The notes beneath the pieces were generated by a model. That model made no database searches and had not been told where the DNA came from. It worked only from the letters and a program-made list of their open reading frames with translations. From DASYSL01 sp036003365 (lineage in GTDB: Bacteria; Eisenbacteria; RBG-16-71-46; DASYSL01), in NCBI GenBank assembly GCA_036003365.1, contig DASYSL010000164.1, positions 1 through 32,534 of the forward strand: 32,534 nucleotides of DNA. Reading direction: 5' to 3'. Both the position numbers and the translations under genes were made by a program. This document shows, one piece after another, positions 22,035-30,203 of the stretch (within the stretch, counting starts at the first letter, position 1; each line of letters starts with the position of its first letter).

Positions 22035-24112
22035 GAAGAGAACGAGACCGCGACCGAGATCGAGACCGGGATCGCCGTCGCGGCCGCCGCCGCCGGAGCG
22101 AACGGCCGTCGGGCCCGCCGCGTGAGAACCGCGTCGTCGCCCGTGCTCCCGTGGTTGAAGAAAAAGGCTTCATGGGTTGGCTCAAGCGCCTGTTCGGGCC
22201 GCCGGCCACCACGCCTTCGCGGGGGCTGGTCGCTGAGGAGCAGAAGGCGGTCGACGAGTTCTGTCGCCACCTGGGCGTGCGCATCAATCGTCCCGAGTTG
22301 CTGCGCCTGGCCCTGACTCACCGCTCCTACCTGCACGCCAACGACACCGAAGGCACTCTGGAATCGAACGAGCGCCTGGAGTACCTGGGCGATTCGGTGC
22401 TGGGGCTCGTGTGCTCGGAGTGGCTGTACAGAAACCGTCCCGACGAGCACGAAGGGCAGCTGACCAAGACCAAATCGCTCCTCGTCTCCAAGGCGATCCT
22501 GTCGCGCCGCGCCCTGGCCATGGGTCTCGGGCGCTTCGTGCTCCTGTCGCACTCCGAGGTCGAGTCGGGCGGGCGCCAGCGTCTGTCGATCCTGGCCGAC
22601 GCGTTCGAAGCCGTGATCGGAGCCATCTATCTCGATCAAGGAATCGAAGCGGCGCGCCACTTCATCCAGACCTGGCTCTTGAACGAGGCCAGCGATATCG
22701 CGGCCGACAAGCGCCACACCAACTACAAGAGCTTGCTGCAGGAATACGTGCAGAGCGCGTTCCACACGCATCCCGTCTACCGCATCCGTCACGAGGCCGG
22801 GCCCGATCATCTGAAGCAGTTCACGGTCGAGGTCATGGTCGGAAGCCGGACGCTGGGCGACGGGCGCGGCCGCAACAAGAAGGAAGCCGAGCAGTCGGCG
22901 GCGCGCGACGCGCTCGAGCGCGTGGCAGCCGAAGCGGCGGCGCGGCGCGAGCAAGGCAGGCGTGGGTCGCGCGGCGAAGGCCGCGAAGCGCGCGAGGGTC
23001 GCGAAGGGCGAGAGGGTCGTGAAGGACGCGAAGCGCGCGTCGAAAGCCGTGAGGCGCGCGGGGAGGGTCGGAGCGAGATGCGCGGCGAAGCCGGCACGCG
23101 CGTCATGCCCGAGCGCTCGGCCCGCGAAGAACACGGGTCTGAAATGCGCGAGGGGCGCCGTGAGCGCCGAGAGCCTCGTCCGGATCGTTTCGAGAGCCGG
23201 CGCGAGGAGCCTGCGGCCGAAATCCGCCGGGAGGAGCGCGAGGCGCCGCCCGAGGAGCGTTTTGCCACTTCGCGCATGCGCGAAGAGCGGTTCGTCTCGT
23301 CGCGACTCCGGGAAGAGCGCGCGCCGCGGGAAGAGCGCGCGCCGCGGGAAGAGCGTGCGCCGCGGGAGGAGCGGTCGTTCCGCGAGGAGCGCGTTCGCGA
23401 GGAGCGCCCGCCACGTGAGGAGCGTCCGCCACGTGAGGAGCGTTCGCGCGAGGAAGCGCCCCGTATGGAGCGCACGCGCGACGAGGCCGAGTCGCTGGGC
23501 CGCGAGGACCGCCCCGAGCGCCGGCGCGGTGGACGTGGCCGCCGCGGGGGTCGCGATCGTGAAGGTCGTGAAGGTCGTGAAGGCCGCGAGAGCCGTGAAA
23601 GTCGTGAGGGTCGTGAACCTCGCGAAAACCTTGAAAGCCGCGAGGGCCGCGAGGGCCGTGGCGATCGCTTCGCCGCACGCGAGCCGCGCGAGACCCGCGA
23701 GGAGACGAGCGAGCCGAGCGTGATCGAGCCGCGCGTCTTCGAGCGCCCGGCACCTGCGCCCACGCCGGAACCCAAGCCTGAAGTGGCGGCGGGTCCGGCA
23801 TTCGGCCGCAAGGGCAAGCCGGATGCGCGCAAGGGGCGGGGGCGCCGCGTGTTCGACGCGCCAGCGCCGGGCGCCGCCGAATCTCCGGACGTGGCCGAAG
23901 TTCCCATGGGCACGCCGACCAAGCATGGGCCGATCGGCAACTCGGAATGGCTCGAGGCCGAGCTACCGCGCCCCGAGGTGCACATCCTCGAGGGAGTGGG
24001 CGCCACACCTGCGGGCGCAACGGAGCGCTATCGCGTGGCGGAGAGCGGACCGGGCGGTCCGTCCCGTCGCGGCGACAACGACGAGGGCCAGGAAGCCGAG
24101 CCCAGCGCATGA
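21914..24112 (+). CDS. rnc: Ribonuclease III with Arg-rich N-terminus and long Arg/Glu repeat tail
   Basis: 732 residues from ATG 21914, against about 220-250 usual. The RNase III domain (about residues 109-255) has the signature NERLEYLGDSVLGLV with metal-binding Glu153, Glu156 and Asp160, and a second acidic pair in LADAFEAVIGAIYLD. The double-stranded RNA-binding domain is about 270-337 (NYKSLLQEYVQSAF to NKKEAEQSAARDALERV). Residues 338-732 are a charged, repetitive tail (REGREGREGRE, APREERAPREER, ESREGREPRENLESREG) and are predicted to be disordered. Before the enzyme lies RERDRDRDRDRDRRRGRRRR, encoded right across the fabF stop, so the start is probably 21914, overlapping fabF by 121 bp; GTG 22151 and ATG 22172 are alternatives. 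It processes rRNA and mRNA duplexes. It overlaps the next gene by 4 bp. Confidence 0.92.
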   Translation: MRSRLRTESSERSSRDRRPVEQHGVRGSQRDPGVSRHDNVRRERDRDRDRDRDRRRGRRRRSERPSGPPRENRVVARAPVVEEKGFMGWLKRLFGPPATTPSRGLVAEEQKAVDEFCRHLGVRINRPELLRLALTHRSYLHANDTEGTLESNERLEYLGDSVLGLVCSEWLYRNRPDEHEGQLTKTKSLLVSKAILSRRALAMGLGRFVLLSHSEVESGGRQRLSILADAFEAVIGAIYLDQGIEAARHFIQTWLLNEASDIAADKRHTNYKSLLQEYVQSAFHTHPVYRIRHEAGPDHLKQFTVEVMVGSRTLGDGRGRNKKEAEQSAARDALERVAAEAAARREQGRRGSRGEGREAREGREGREGREGREARVESREARGEGRSEMRGEAGTRVMPERSAREEHGSEMREGRRERREPRPDRFESRREEPAAEIRREEREAPPEERFATSRMREERFVSSRLREERAPREERAPREERAPREERSFREERVREERPPREERPPREERSREEAPRMERTRDEAESLGREDRPERRRGGRGRRGGRDREGREGREGRESRESREGREPRENLESREGREGRGDRFAAREPRETREETSEPSVIEPRVFERPAPAPTPEPKPEVAAGPAFGRKGKPDARKGRGRRVFDAPAPGAAESPDVAEVPMGTPTKHGPIGNSEWLEAELPRPEVHILEGVGATPAGATERYRVAESGPGGPSRRGDNDEGQEAEPSA
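22043..22074 (+). repeat. Arg-Asp hexamer repeat at the 5' end of rnc
   Basis: Imperfect tandem CGAGAC/CGCGAC/CGAGAT hexamers encoding alternating Arg and Asp, starting 9 bp after the fabF stop. In-frame bias towards Arg-Asp supports translation of this segment. Confidence 0.6.
23312..23365 (+). repeat. 18-bp tandem repeat in the rnc tail
   Basis: Three head-to-tail copies of GAAGAGCGCGCGCCGCGG (one with a T change) at 23312, 23330 and 23348, encoding a REERAP-type hexapeptide. Diverged copies continue to about 23445. Confidence 0.85.
23557..23660 (+). repeat. 9-bp tandem repeat in the rnc tail
   Basis: About eleven copies of a 9-bp unit near CGTGAAGGT, coding Arg-Glu-Gly or Arg-Glu-Ser, with increasing divergence towards the 3' end. 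The variation is mostly at third positions, so the peptide pattern seems selected or the array is old. Confidence 0.75.
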
Positions 24113-25743
24113 GGTCGATCCAGCGGGGAAGTCGCGTGCCGTGGGCGAGCGCGCTCGTGCTCGCTTTGGCGCTCGTTCTCGGCGGCTGCGGTGGTGCGGC
24201 GAGCGGCAAGGGCGGGGGGCGCATCGCCTCCCAGCCCGTGTCGGGCGGCACGCTCGTGTGGGGCCGCGGGTCCGACGCGGTCGGGCTCGATCCCGCGCAC
24301 GAGACCGACGGTGAGAGCTACAAGGTGTGCGACAACATCTACGAGAATCTCGTCGCCTACGATTCGGCGAGCACGCAGGTGGTGCCCGAGCTTGCCACCT
24401 CGTGGGAGATCTCGCCCGACGGCAAGTCGTACACGTTCCATCTGCGCCAGGGCGTGCGCTTCCACGACGGCTCAGCTTTCAACGCCGCTGCCGTCGTGTT
24501 CTCGCTCGATCGCCAGCACACCAAGACGCACCCCTTCCACGCGGTGGGCGGGCCCTACACGTACTGGGACTCGATGTCGATGAGCGACATCATCGACCAC
24601 ATCCTCGCCGCCGACGATTCGACGGTGGTGTTCCATCTCAAGCGGCCCAACGCGCCTTTCCTCGCCAACCTGGCGATGAACTTCGCCATGATCGTGAGCC
24701 CCACGGCGGTGGCGAAGGATCGCGACGACTACTTCAAGCATCCGGTGGGCACGGGTCCCTTCCGCTTCGTCGAGTGGGTGAAGGACGACCGCATCGTCCT
24801 CGAGCGCAATCCCGAATACTGGGGCCAGAAGCCGTATCTCGATCGCGTCGTGTTCAAGAGCATTCCCGAGAACACGGTGCGCCTGCTCGCGCTCACCAAG
24901 GGCGACGTGCAGGGCATGGACGGCATCTCGCCGCTCGAGGCGCGACGCATCCAGAACAGCGCGGGGCTCGAGCTCTACCGCATTCCCGGCATGAACGTCG
25001 CGTACCTCGCCATGCGCATGGACATGAAGCCCTTCGACAAGCTCGAGGTGCGGCAGGCCATGAACTACGCGATCGACAAGAAGTCGCTCGTGGAGGGCCT
25101 CTACATGGGGTTCGGGACGCCGGCCGTGAACCCGATCCCGCCCAGCATGTGGAGCTACGACAAGGCCATCGCCGACTACGGTTACGACCCGGCCAAGGCG
25201 AAATCGCTTCTTGCCCAGGCAGGTGTGGCGCCGGGGACCAAGTTCACGCTCTACGCCATGTCCGCGTCGCGGCCCTACATGCCCGAGCCGCTCAAGGTGG
25301 CGGAGGCCATCCAGGCCAACCTGCGCGCCGTCGGTCTCGACGCCGACATCCGCACCATGGAGTGGGGGGCATACCTGGACTACATCCAGCACCTGAAGCA
25401 TCAGGTGTGCATCATCGGCTGGCAGGGCGACAACGGGGATCCCGACAACTTCTTCTATCCGCTTCTCGACAAGGAGGCGGCGCGCATCCCGGCGCAGAAT
25501 TACTCGAACTATCAGAGCGATGCGCTGCACCAGGTGCTGGTCCAGGCGCAGAGCTCGTCCGATCCGGCGACGCGCACGCAGCTTTACGAAAAGGCGCAGG
25601 AGATCGTGCACGCCGACCTGCCTTGGGTGCCGCTCGCGCACATGGATCTCCTGAACGCCACGCGTAAGACGGTGCACGGCTTCGTGCCCCATCCCACTTC
25701 CAAGCTGCGGCTCAAGGGAGTGTGGGTGGAGCCTTCCACCTAA
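24109..25743 (+). CDS. Peptide/nickel-type ABC transporter substrate-binding lipoprotein
   Basis: 544 residues of solute-binding protein family 5 (DppA/OppA/NikA). A signal peptide ends in the lipobox LVLGGC with lipidated Cys27, so it is membrane-anchored. Family marks are GTLVWGRGSDAVGLDPAHETDGESYKVCDNIYENLV, ATSWEISPDGKSYTFHLRQGVRFHDGSAFNAAAVVFSLDR, HPVGTGPFRFVEWVKDDRIVLERNPEYWG and VRQAMNYAIDKKSLVEGLYMGFG. It binds di/oligopeptides or a related ligand and delivers it to the permeases encoded next. The ATG overlaps the rnc stop by 4 bp. Confidence 0.94.
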   Translation: MRSIQRGSRVPWASALVLALALVLGGCGGAASGKGGGRIASQPVSGGTLVWGRGSDAVGLDPAHETDGESYKVCDNIYENLVAYDSASTQVVPELATSWEISPDGKSYTFHLRQGVRFHDGSAFNAAAVVFSLDRQHTKTHPFHAVGGPYTYWDSMSMSDIIDHILAADDSTVVFHLKRPNAPFLANLAMNFAMIVSPTAVAKDRDDYFKHPVGTGPFRFVEWVKDDRIVLERNPEYWGQKPYLDRVVFKSIPENTVRLLALTKGDVQGMDGISPLEARRIQNSAGLELYRIPGMNVAYLAMRMDMKPFDKLEVRQAMNYAIDKKSLVEGLYMGFGTPAVNPIPPSMWSYDKAIADYGYDPAKAKSLLAQAGVAPGTKFTLYAMSASRPYMPEPLKVAEAIQANLRAVGLDADIRTMEWGAYLDYIQHLKHQVCIIGWQGDNGDPDNFFYPLLDKEAARIPAQNYSNYQSDALHQVLVQAQSSSDPATRTQLYEKAQEIVHADLPWVPLAHMDLLNATRKTVHGFVPHPTSKLRLKGVWVEPST

Positions 25744-25763
25744 GCGCGAGCCCGCCGCATTCC

Positions 25764-26780
25764 GTGGTCGGCTATCTCGGCCGCCGCATCGCGCTTCTGG
25801 TGCCGACGCTCCTCGGCGTGTCGGTGCTCGCCTTCTCCCTCATCCATCTGGTGCCCGGCGATCCCGCCGCCGTCATGCTCGGCGAGCGCGCCAACGCGCG
25901 CGCCATCGCCGAGCTGCGCCATGAGCTGGGGCTCGACCGTCCGTTGCCGGTCCAGTACTGGATCTTCCTGACCAGCGCTCTGCAGGGTGACCTCGGCCGC
26001 TCGATCAAGACGCGCGAGAAGGTCTCGGTCGAGATGGCGCAGCGTTTTCCGGCCACCTTCGAGCTGGCGCTCGCGGCCATGATGATCGCGGTCGGGCTCG
26101 GGGTGCCGTTCGGCGTGCTGGCGGCGCGCCGGCGCGGCGGCTGGCTCGACGCCTTGGTCATGACCGGGTCGCTCGTGGGCGTGTCGCTGCCCATCTTCTG
26201 GCTCGGGCTCCTGCTCTTGTTGTGGCTCTCGGTCGGCGCCGGGTGGTTTCCGCTGGCTGGGCGGGCCGACGCCGCCCTGGCGGTGCCCGCCGTGACCGGG
26301 CTCCTCACCGTGGACACGCTGCTCGCCGGCCGTCCCGACGCCTTCGTCGACGCGCTCAAGCATCTCGTGCTGCCGGCGCTCGCGCTCGGCACCATCCCGC
26401 TTTCGGTCATCTCGCGCATCACGCGCTCGTCGGTGCTCGAGGTGCTGCGCCTGGACTTCGTGCGCACGGCATGGGCCAAAGGTTTGGCCGAGCGCGTGGT
26501 CCTCGCCAAGCACGTGCTCAAGAACGCGTTCATTCCCGTGCTCACCGTGATCGGATTGCAGTTCGGCTATCTGCTCGGCGGCGCCATCATCACCGAGACC
26601 ATCTTCGCCTGGCCGGGACTGGGGCGCTGGCTTCTGCTCAGTGTGCAGGCGCGCGACTTCCGCGCCGTGCAAGGCGGCGTGATGCTGGTGGCGCTCGTGT
26701 TCGTGGTCGTGAACCTGGTCGTGGACCTGCTCTACGCGGTCATCGATCCGCGCATCCGGCTCACGCCGGACGAGGGCTAG
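25764..26780 (+). CDS. ABC transporter permease, DppB/OppB type
   Basis: 338 residues with about six membrane segments. N-terminal GYLGRRIALLVPTLLGVSVLAFSLIHLVPGDPA is the family hallmark, as are LGLDRPLPVQYWIFL, GDLGRSIKTREKVSVEM and the ATPase-contacting EAA loop DFVRTAWAKGLAERVVLAKHVLKNAFIPVLTVIG. The end GAIITETIFAWPGLGRWLLLSVQARDFRAVQGGVML is typical. GTG 25764 gives the usual start; an earlier in-frame start at 25722 would overlap the lipoprotein gene. It lies 20 bp after the binding-protein gene. Confidence 0.94.
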   Translation: MVGYLGRRIALLVPTLLGVSVLAFSLIHLVPGDPAAVMLGERANARAIAELRHELGLDRPLPVQYWIFLTSALQGDLGRSIKTREKVSVEMAQRFPATFELALAAMMIAVGLGVPFGVLAARRRGGWLDALVMTGSLVGVSLPIFWLGLLLLLWLSVGAGWFPLAGRADAALAVPAVTGLLTVDTLLAGRPDAFVDALKHLVLPALALGTIPLSVISRITRSSVLEVLRLDFVRTAWAKGLAERVVLAKHVLKNAFIPVLTVIGLQFGYLLGGAIITETIFAWPGLGRWLLLSVQARDFRAVQGGVMLVALVFVVVNLVVDLLYAVIDPRIRLTPDEG

Positions 26781-26786
26781 GGCGCC

Positions 26787-27632
26787 GTGGCCGCGCGCTT
26801 CGCCGAGTGGCACCCGGGGATCCGCAAAGGCCTCCGCCATCGCGGCGCGATCGTGGGCTTGATTCTCATCGCGCTCTTCATCCTCATGGCGTTCGCGGCT
26901 CCGCTGGTGGCGCCGCACGATCCCCTGGCGCAGAATCTCGCGCTTCGCCTCGAGCCGCCGTCGCACACGAATCTCCTCGGCACCGACGACTTCGGACGCG
27001 ATGTCTTGTCGCGCGTGCTGTACGGAGCGCGCATCTCGCTTCGCGTCGGGCTCGTGGCGGTGGCGATTTCGCTCTTCGTGGGCGGAGGCATCGGCCTCGT
27101 CTCGGGCTTCTACGGCGGCACCCTCGATCTTCTGGTCATGCGACTCATGGACGTGGTGCTCGCCTTCCCGTCGATCCTGCTCGCGATCGCGGTGGTGGCG
27201 GTGCTCGGCCCGAGCCTCACCAACGCCATGGTCGCGGTCGGCATCACGGGCATTCCGGTGTACGCGCGCCTGGTGCGCAGCGTGGTGCTGCAGGTGAAGT
27301 CTCTCGAATACGTGACCGCGGCGCGCGCGCTGGGCGCGGGCGACGCGTGGCTCATCCTGCGCTCCGTGCTGCCCAACTGTGTGGGACCCATCCTGGTGCA
27401 GACGAGCCTCGGGCTCGCGACCGCCGTGCTCGATGCCGCCGGGCTTTCGTTTCTGGGTCTGGGCGCGCAGCCGCCGACGCCCGAATGGGGTGCCATGCTT
27501 TCGCAAAGTCGCGAGCTTCTGCTCGACGCGCCGTGGGTCCTCACCGCACCGGGCATCGCCATTCTGCTCTCGGTTCTCGGTTTCAATCTGGTGGGCGACG
27601 GACTCTCGGACGCCCTCGACCCGCGCGCCTGA
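26787..27632 (+). CDS. ABC transporter permease, DppC/OppC type
   Basis: 281 residues; second membrane subunit of the same importer. Seen are HRGAIVGLILIALFILMAFAAPLVAPHDP, HTNLLGTDDFGRDVLSRVLYGARISLRVGLVAVAISLFVGG, and the EAA-type loop SLEYVTAARALGAGDAWLILRSVLPNCVGPILV, ending AGLSFLGLGAQPPTPEWGAML. GTG start 6 bp after the first permease. The two DppD/F ATPase genes that normally follow are absent; a TPR gene comes next, so the ATPases must be elsewhere or shared. Confidence 0.94.
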   Translation: MAARFAEWHPGIRKGLRHRGAIVGLILIALFILMAFAAPLVAPHDPLAQNLALRLEPPSHTNLLGTDDFGRDVLSRVLYGARISLRVGLVAVAISLFVGGGIGLVSGFYGGTLDLLVMRLMDVVLAFPSILLAIAVVAVLGPSLTNAMVAVGITGIPVYARLVRSVVLQVKSLEYVTAARALGAGDAWLILRSVLPNCVGPILVQTSLGLATAVLDAAGLSFLGLGAQPPTPEWGAMLSQSRELLLDAPWVLTAPGIAILLSVLGFNLVGDGLSDALDPRA

Positions 27633-27672
27633 GCGCGCTCCTGCGCGCTCCCCGGCCGCCGCGAGCGCATGC

Positions 27673-27678
27673 TAGGAT
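27673..27678 (+). promoter_or_regulatory. Extended -10 element before the TPR gene
   Basis: TGC followed by TAGGAT (27673-27678), four of six -10 matches with the TGC extension seen at the two other predicted promoters. No -35 is recognisable. The GTG start is only 6 bp further on, so this would give a very short leader; alternatively it drives translation from ATG 27709. Confidence 0.3.
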
Positions 27679-27684
27679 CGCAGT

Positions 27685-29442
27685 GTGACGGCAGTGGCCT
27701 TTCTCATCATGAGAGTGGGGGCGGGACTCGGGCGCCGGATGCTTCCGGCGCTTTTCGTCTTGGCCCTGGGCACGGAAGCGGTGACCGCGGTGACCGCGGT
27801 GACCGCCGCGCCCGCCGCCGGTCGCCGCGCGCCCGCCACCATGAGCGACGCGCCCGAGCCGAGCCTGGGTGCCGATGTCGCCATGAGCCAGTTCCTGAGC
27901 GGCATGCTGCAGGAGCAGCGCGGCGACTTCGCCGGCGCGTCGGCGGCGCTCCATCACGCCTATCTCATCGATCCCCACTCGCCCACGCTCCTGCGCTCGC
28001 TGTCGCGCGCCGCGCTGCACGCGGGCGACGTCGAGTCGGCCGTGCGCTACGCGAGCGACGGCATCACCCTCGACCCGCACGACGCGCGTCTGCGCTTTCT
28101 GCGCGCCTCGATCTACCAGGCGCTCGGGCACAACGACCAGGCCGTGCCCGACCTCGAGGCCGCGGTCGAGAGCGATACCGCCGAGGCGGATTACTCCCTC
28201 GCGCTCGCGCGCCAATACGAGCGTCTCGAAAAGCTCGACCAGGCGCGCGAGAACTACGAGCTGGCCTTCCGCCACTCCGATCCCGACCCCGATGACGAGC
28301 TGCGCTACGCGCTCCTTCTCGGACGCATGGGCGACAGCAAGAACGCGATGCCGGTGCTGGATCGCCTGCACGAGGAGAGCGACAACCCGCGCGTCGAGTT
28401 GACATGGGCCTGGGTGGCCGACGACGTGGGCCGCCACGCCGACGCGGTGCCGGTGTTCGAGAAACATCTGAAGGAGCGGCCCGACGACCGTTTGGTGCGC
28501 CGCCGCCTCATCAACGCCCTCGTTGATCTCAATCGCACGCAGGAAGCGGTGCCGCACGCCGAAGGCCTCTACAACGCCGGTCACGATCTTTCGGACGCGC
28601 GCCTTCTTGCCACGCTCTACCTGCGCCTGCAGCAGAATGAGAAAGCGCGCGACCTCGCGCTCGACGTGAGCAAGAACCATCCCAACGACTGGAACGCGGC
28701 CGGCTTCTCCGTCGCTCTCCTGGGCCGCGCCAAGGAAGAGGGGAAGGCGATCGATCTGGCCAAACGGACGACCGAGCTGCATCCCAATAGCTTCCGCTCG
28801 TGGATGCTGTACGCGGGTGCGCTCTCACAGGCCGATCGCCAGCCGGACGCCGTGCGCGCGCTCGAAAAGGGACAGACCTTCCTGCCGGACAGTGCCGCGG
28901 CTCTGCTCGAGCTGGGACGCGCCTACACCGACGCCGGCCAGACGACGCGGGCCGAAAGCCTGCTCGTCCAGGCATTGGATCAAGGGGCGGACACGGCAGC
29001 CACCTGGTACGACATCGCCTCGGCGCGCGAAAAGGCGAAGGACTTCACGGGCGCCGAGACCGCGATTCAAAAGGTGCTCCTTCTTCAGCCGGACAACGCC
29101 CAGGCGCTCAATTTCCTCGGCTATCTCTACGCCGATTACAACCGCAAGGCCGACGAGGCGGTACCTCTCCTCAAGAAGGCGCTGGCCCTGGATCCGGAAA
29201 ATGGGTTCATCATGGATAGTCTGGGATGGGCTTACTATCGGATCGGCAGCCTCGACTCGGCCCGGGTCGAGCTGGAGCAGGCGATCCAGGCGAGCGGTGA
29301 GGATCCCACCATTCTGGAGCACTTGGGGGATGTCTACGCGGCCATGAAACGGATGCCGGAAGCCAAGGCCCGCTATCGCCGCTCACTCGAGATCAAGCCC
29401 GACAATCCGCCGCTCAAGGCCAAGCTGGAGAAGCTCCGCTGA
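27685..29442 (+). CDS. Tetratricopeptide-repeat protein, probably exported
   Basis: 585 residues from GTG 27685; ATG 27709 is an alternative that starts directly with a signal-like sequence (MRVGAGLGRRMLPALFVLALG). After a Val-Thr-Ala repeat and a Pro/Ala-rich linker, the whole remainder is TPR-type helix pairs, for example AGDVESAVRYASDGITLDPHDARLRFL, GHNDQAVPDLEAAVESDTAEADYSLALARQYE, AQALNFLGYLYADYNRKADEAVPLLKKALALDPENGFIMDSLGWAYYRIGSLDSARVELEQAI and the last repeat ending KPDNPPLKAKLEKL. Such proteins act as scaffolds. It stands alone between the ABC genes and the sigma factor; its partner is unknown. Confidence 0.9.
   Translation: MTAVAFLIMRVGAGLGRRMLPALFVLALGTEAVTAVTAVTAAPAAGRRAPATMSDAPEPSLGADVAMSQFLSGMLQEQRGDFAGASAALHHAYLIDPHSPTLLRSLSRAALHAGDVESAVRYASDGITLDPHDARLRFLRASIYQALGHNDQAVPDLEAAVESDTAEADYSLALARQYERLEKLDQARENYELAFRHSDPDPDDELRYALLLGRMGDSKNAMPVLDRLHEESDNPRVELTWAWVADDVGRHADAVPVFEKHLKERPDDRLVRRRLINALVDLNRTQEAVPHAEGLYNAGHDLSDARLLATLYLRLQQNEKARDLALDVSKNHPNDWNAAGFSVALLGRAKEEGKAIDLAKRTTELHPNSFRSWMLYAGALSQADRQPDAVRALEKGQTFLPDSAAALLELGRAYTDAGQTTRAESLLVQALDQGADTAATWYDIASAREKAKDFTGAETAIQKVLLLQPDNAQALNFLGYLYADYNRKADEAVPLLKKALALDPENGFIMDSLGWAYYRIGSLDSARVELEQAIQASGEDPTILEHLGDVYAAMKRMPEAKARYRRSLEIKPDNPPLKAKLEKLR
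27781..27807 (+). repeat. 9-bp tandem repeat in the TPR gene 5' end
   Basis: Three head-to-tail copies of GTGACCGCG (the last GTGACCGCC), encoding Val-Thr-Ala three times, just after the signal-peptide region. Confidence 0.9.
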
Positions 29443-29563
29443 AACGCGACGGGGCGGGCCGGCTCCGCTGTTTGCCGGTAGCGAACGCGGGGACCGTCGC
29501 GGCCCCTAAGAACCCGAAACCGACTTCCCGGAACCGGGTGGCCCCGACAAGGGTAACCACCGA

Positions 29564-29569
29564 TAGAAT
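29564..29569 (+). promoter_or_regulatory. -10 element giving a near-leaderless sigma factor mRNA
   Basis: TAGAAT at 29564-29569 matches five of six -10 positions and lies only 10 bp before ATG 29580, so the transcript would start within a few bases of the start codon. A GGAACC at 29530-29535 could be an ECF-type -35 for autoregulation, but no ECF-type -10 follows at the right distance. Confidence 0.35.
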
Positions 29570-29579
29570 GGGGCCCTAG

Positions 29580-30203
29580 ATGGGCACCGAGCCGCGAATC
29601 GAGGACCGCAGGGTCGTCTCGCTGTCCGACGAGGACCTGATGGCGGAGGCGGCCGAGGGAAGCGAGCGCGCCTTCAGCGAGCTCGTGAGCCGCTACCGAT
29701 CTCGCGTGCTGAACCTCGTCAGCCGGTTGCTCAACGACCGCGAGTCCTCCGATGACATCTCGCAAGAGGTGTTCGTCCGGGTGTACTTGCATCGCAAGAA
29801 CTACCGGCGCGGGGCGAAGTTCTCGACCTGGCTCTTCACCATCGCGGCCAATCTCGCGAAGAACGAGATCCGCAGACGCAAGCGGCGCCGCAACTGGTCG
29901 AGCTTGGACGAGCTGCAAGAACAGCTGCACGATTCCAGCCTTCAGCTCATGGATCCCAAGGGGAACCGCGAAGCCGAAGTGGACTCGGCGCAGATCCAGG
30001 GCATCGTGGGCGAAGCGATCACCACGCTGCCGGAGCGGTACCGTCTGGCCCTCGTACTCCGGGACGTCGAGGGCTTGGCGTACGAAGAGATTGCGCAGGT
30101 GCTGGGCATCCCGGGCGGAACGGTGCGCTCGCGAATCAATCGCGCGCGCTTGATGTTGAAGAAGAAACTGGAGCCGATGCTCCGCAGGGAAGAGCTGACA
30201 TGA
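29580..30203 (+). CDS. ECF-family RNA polymerase sigma factor (RpoE-like)
   Basis: 207 residues. Region 2 reads LSDEDLMAEAAEGSERAFSELVSRYRSRVLNLVSRLLNDRESSDDISQEVFVRVYLH and KFSTWLFTIAANLAKNEIRRRKRRR. Region 4 reads ITTLPERYRLALVLRDVEGLAYEEIAQVLGIPGGTVRSRINRARLMLKKKL, a helix-turn-helix for -35 recognition. ATG 29580 is needed to keep the LSDEDL start; an in-frame stop precedes it directly. The anti-sigma factor gene overlaps its end by 4 bp, as usual for paired partners. It would redirect RNA polymerase under envelope or redox stress. Confidence 0.95.
   Translation: MGTEPRIEDRRVVSLSDEDLMAEAAEGSERAFSELVSRYRSRVLNLVSRLLNDRESSDDISQEVFVRVYLHRKNYRRGAKFSTWLFTIAANLAKNEIRRRKRRRNWSSLDELQEQLHDSSLQLMDPKGNREAEVDSAQIQGIVGEAITTLPERYRLALVLRDVEGLAYEEIAQVLGIPGGTVRSRINRARLMLKKKLEPMLRREELT

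Noticed and set aside
22980..23680. CRISPR-like appearance of the repeats in the rnc tail
   Set aside because: Units are 9 or 18 bp, contiguous, without spacers, multiples of three and in the reading frame; they are coding tandem repeats.
22807..24006. Long Ser/Arg-rich open frame opposite the rnc tail
   Set aside because: It is a complement artefact of the Arg/Glu repeats, with no start signal or domain.
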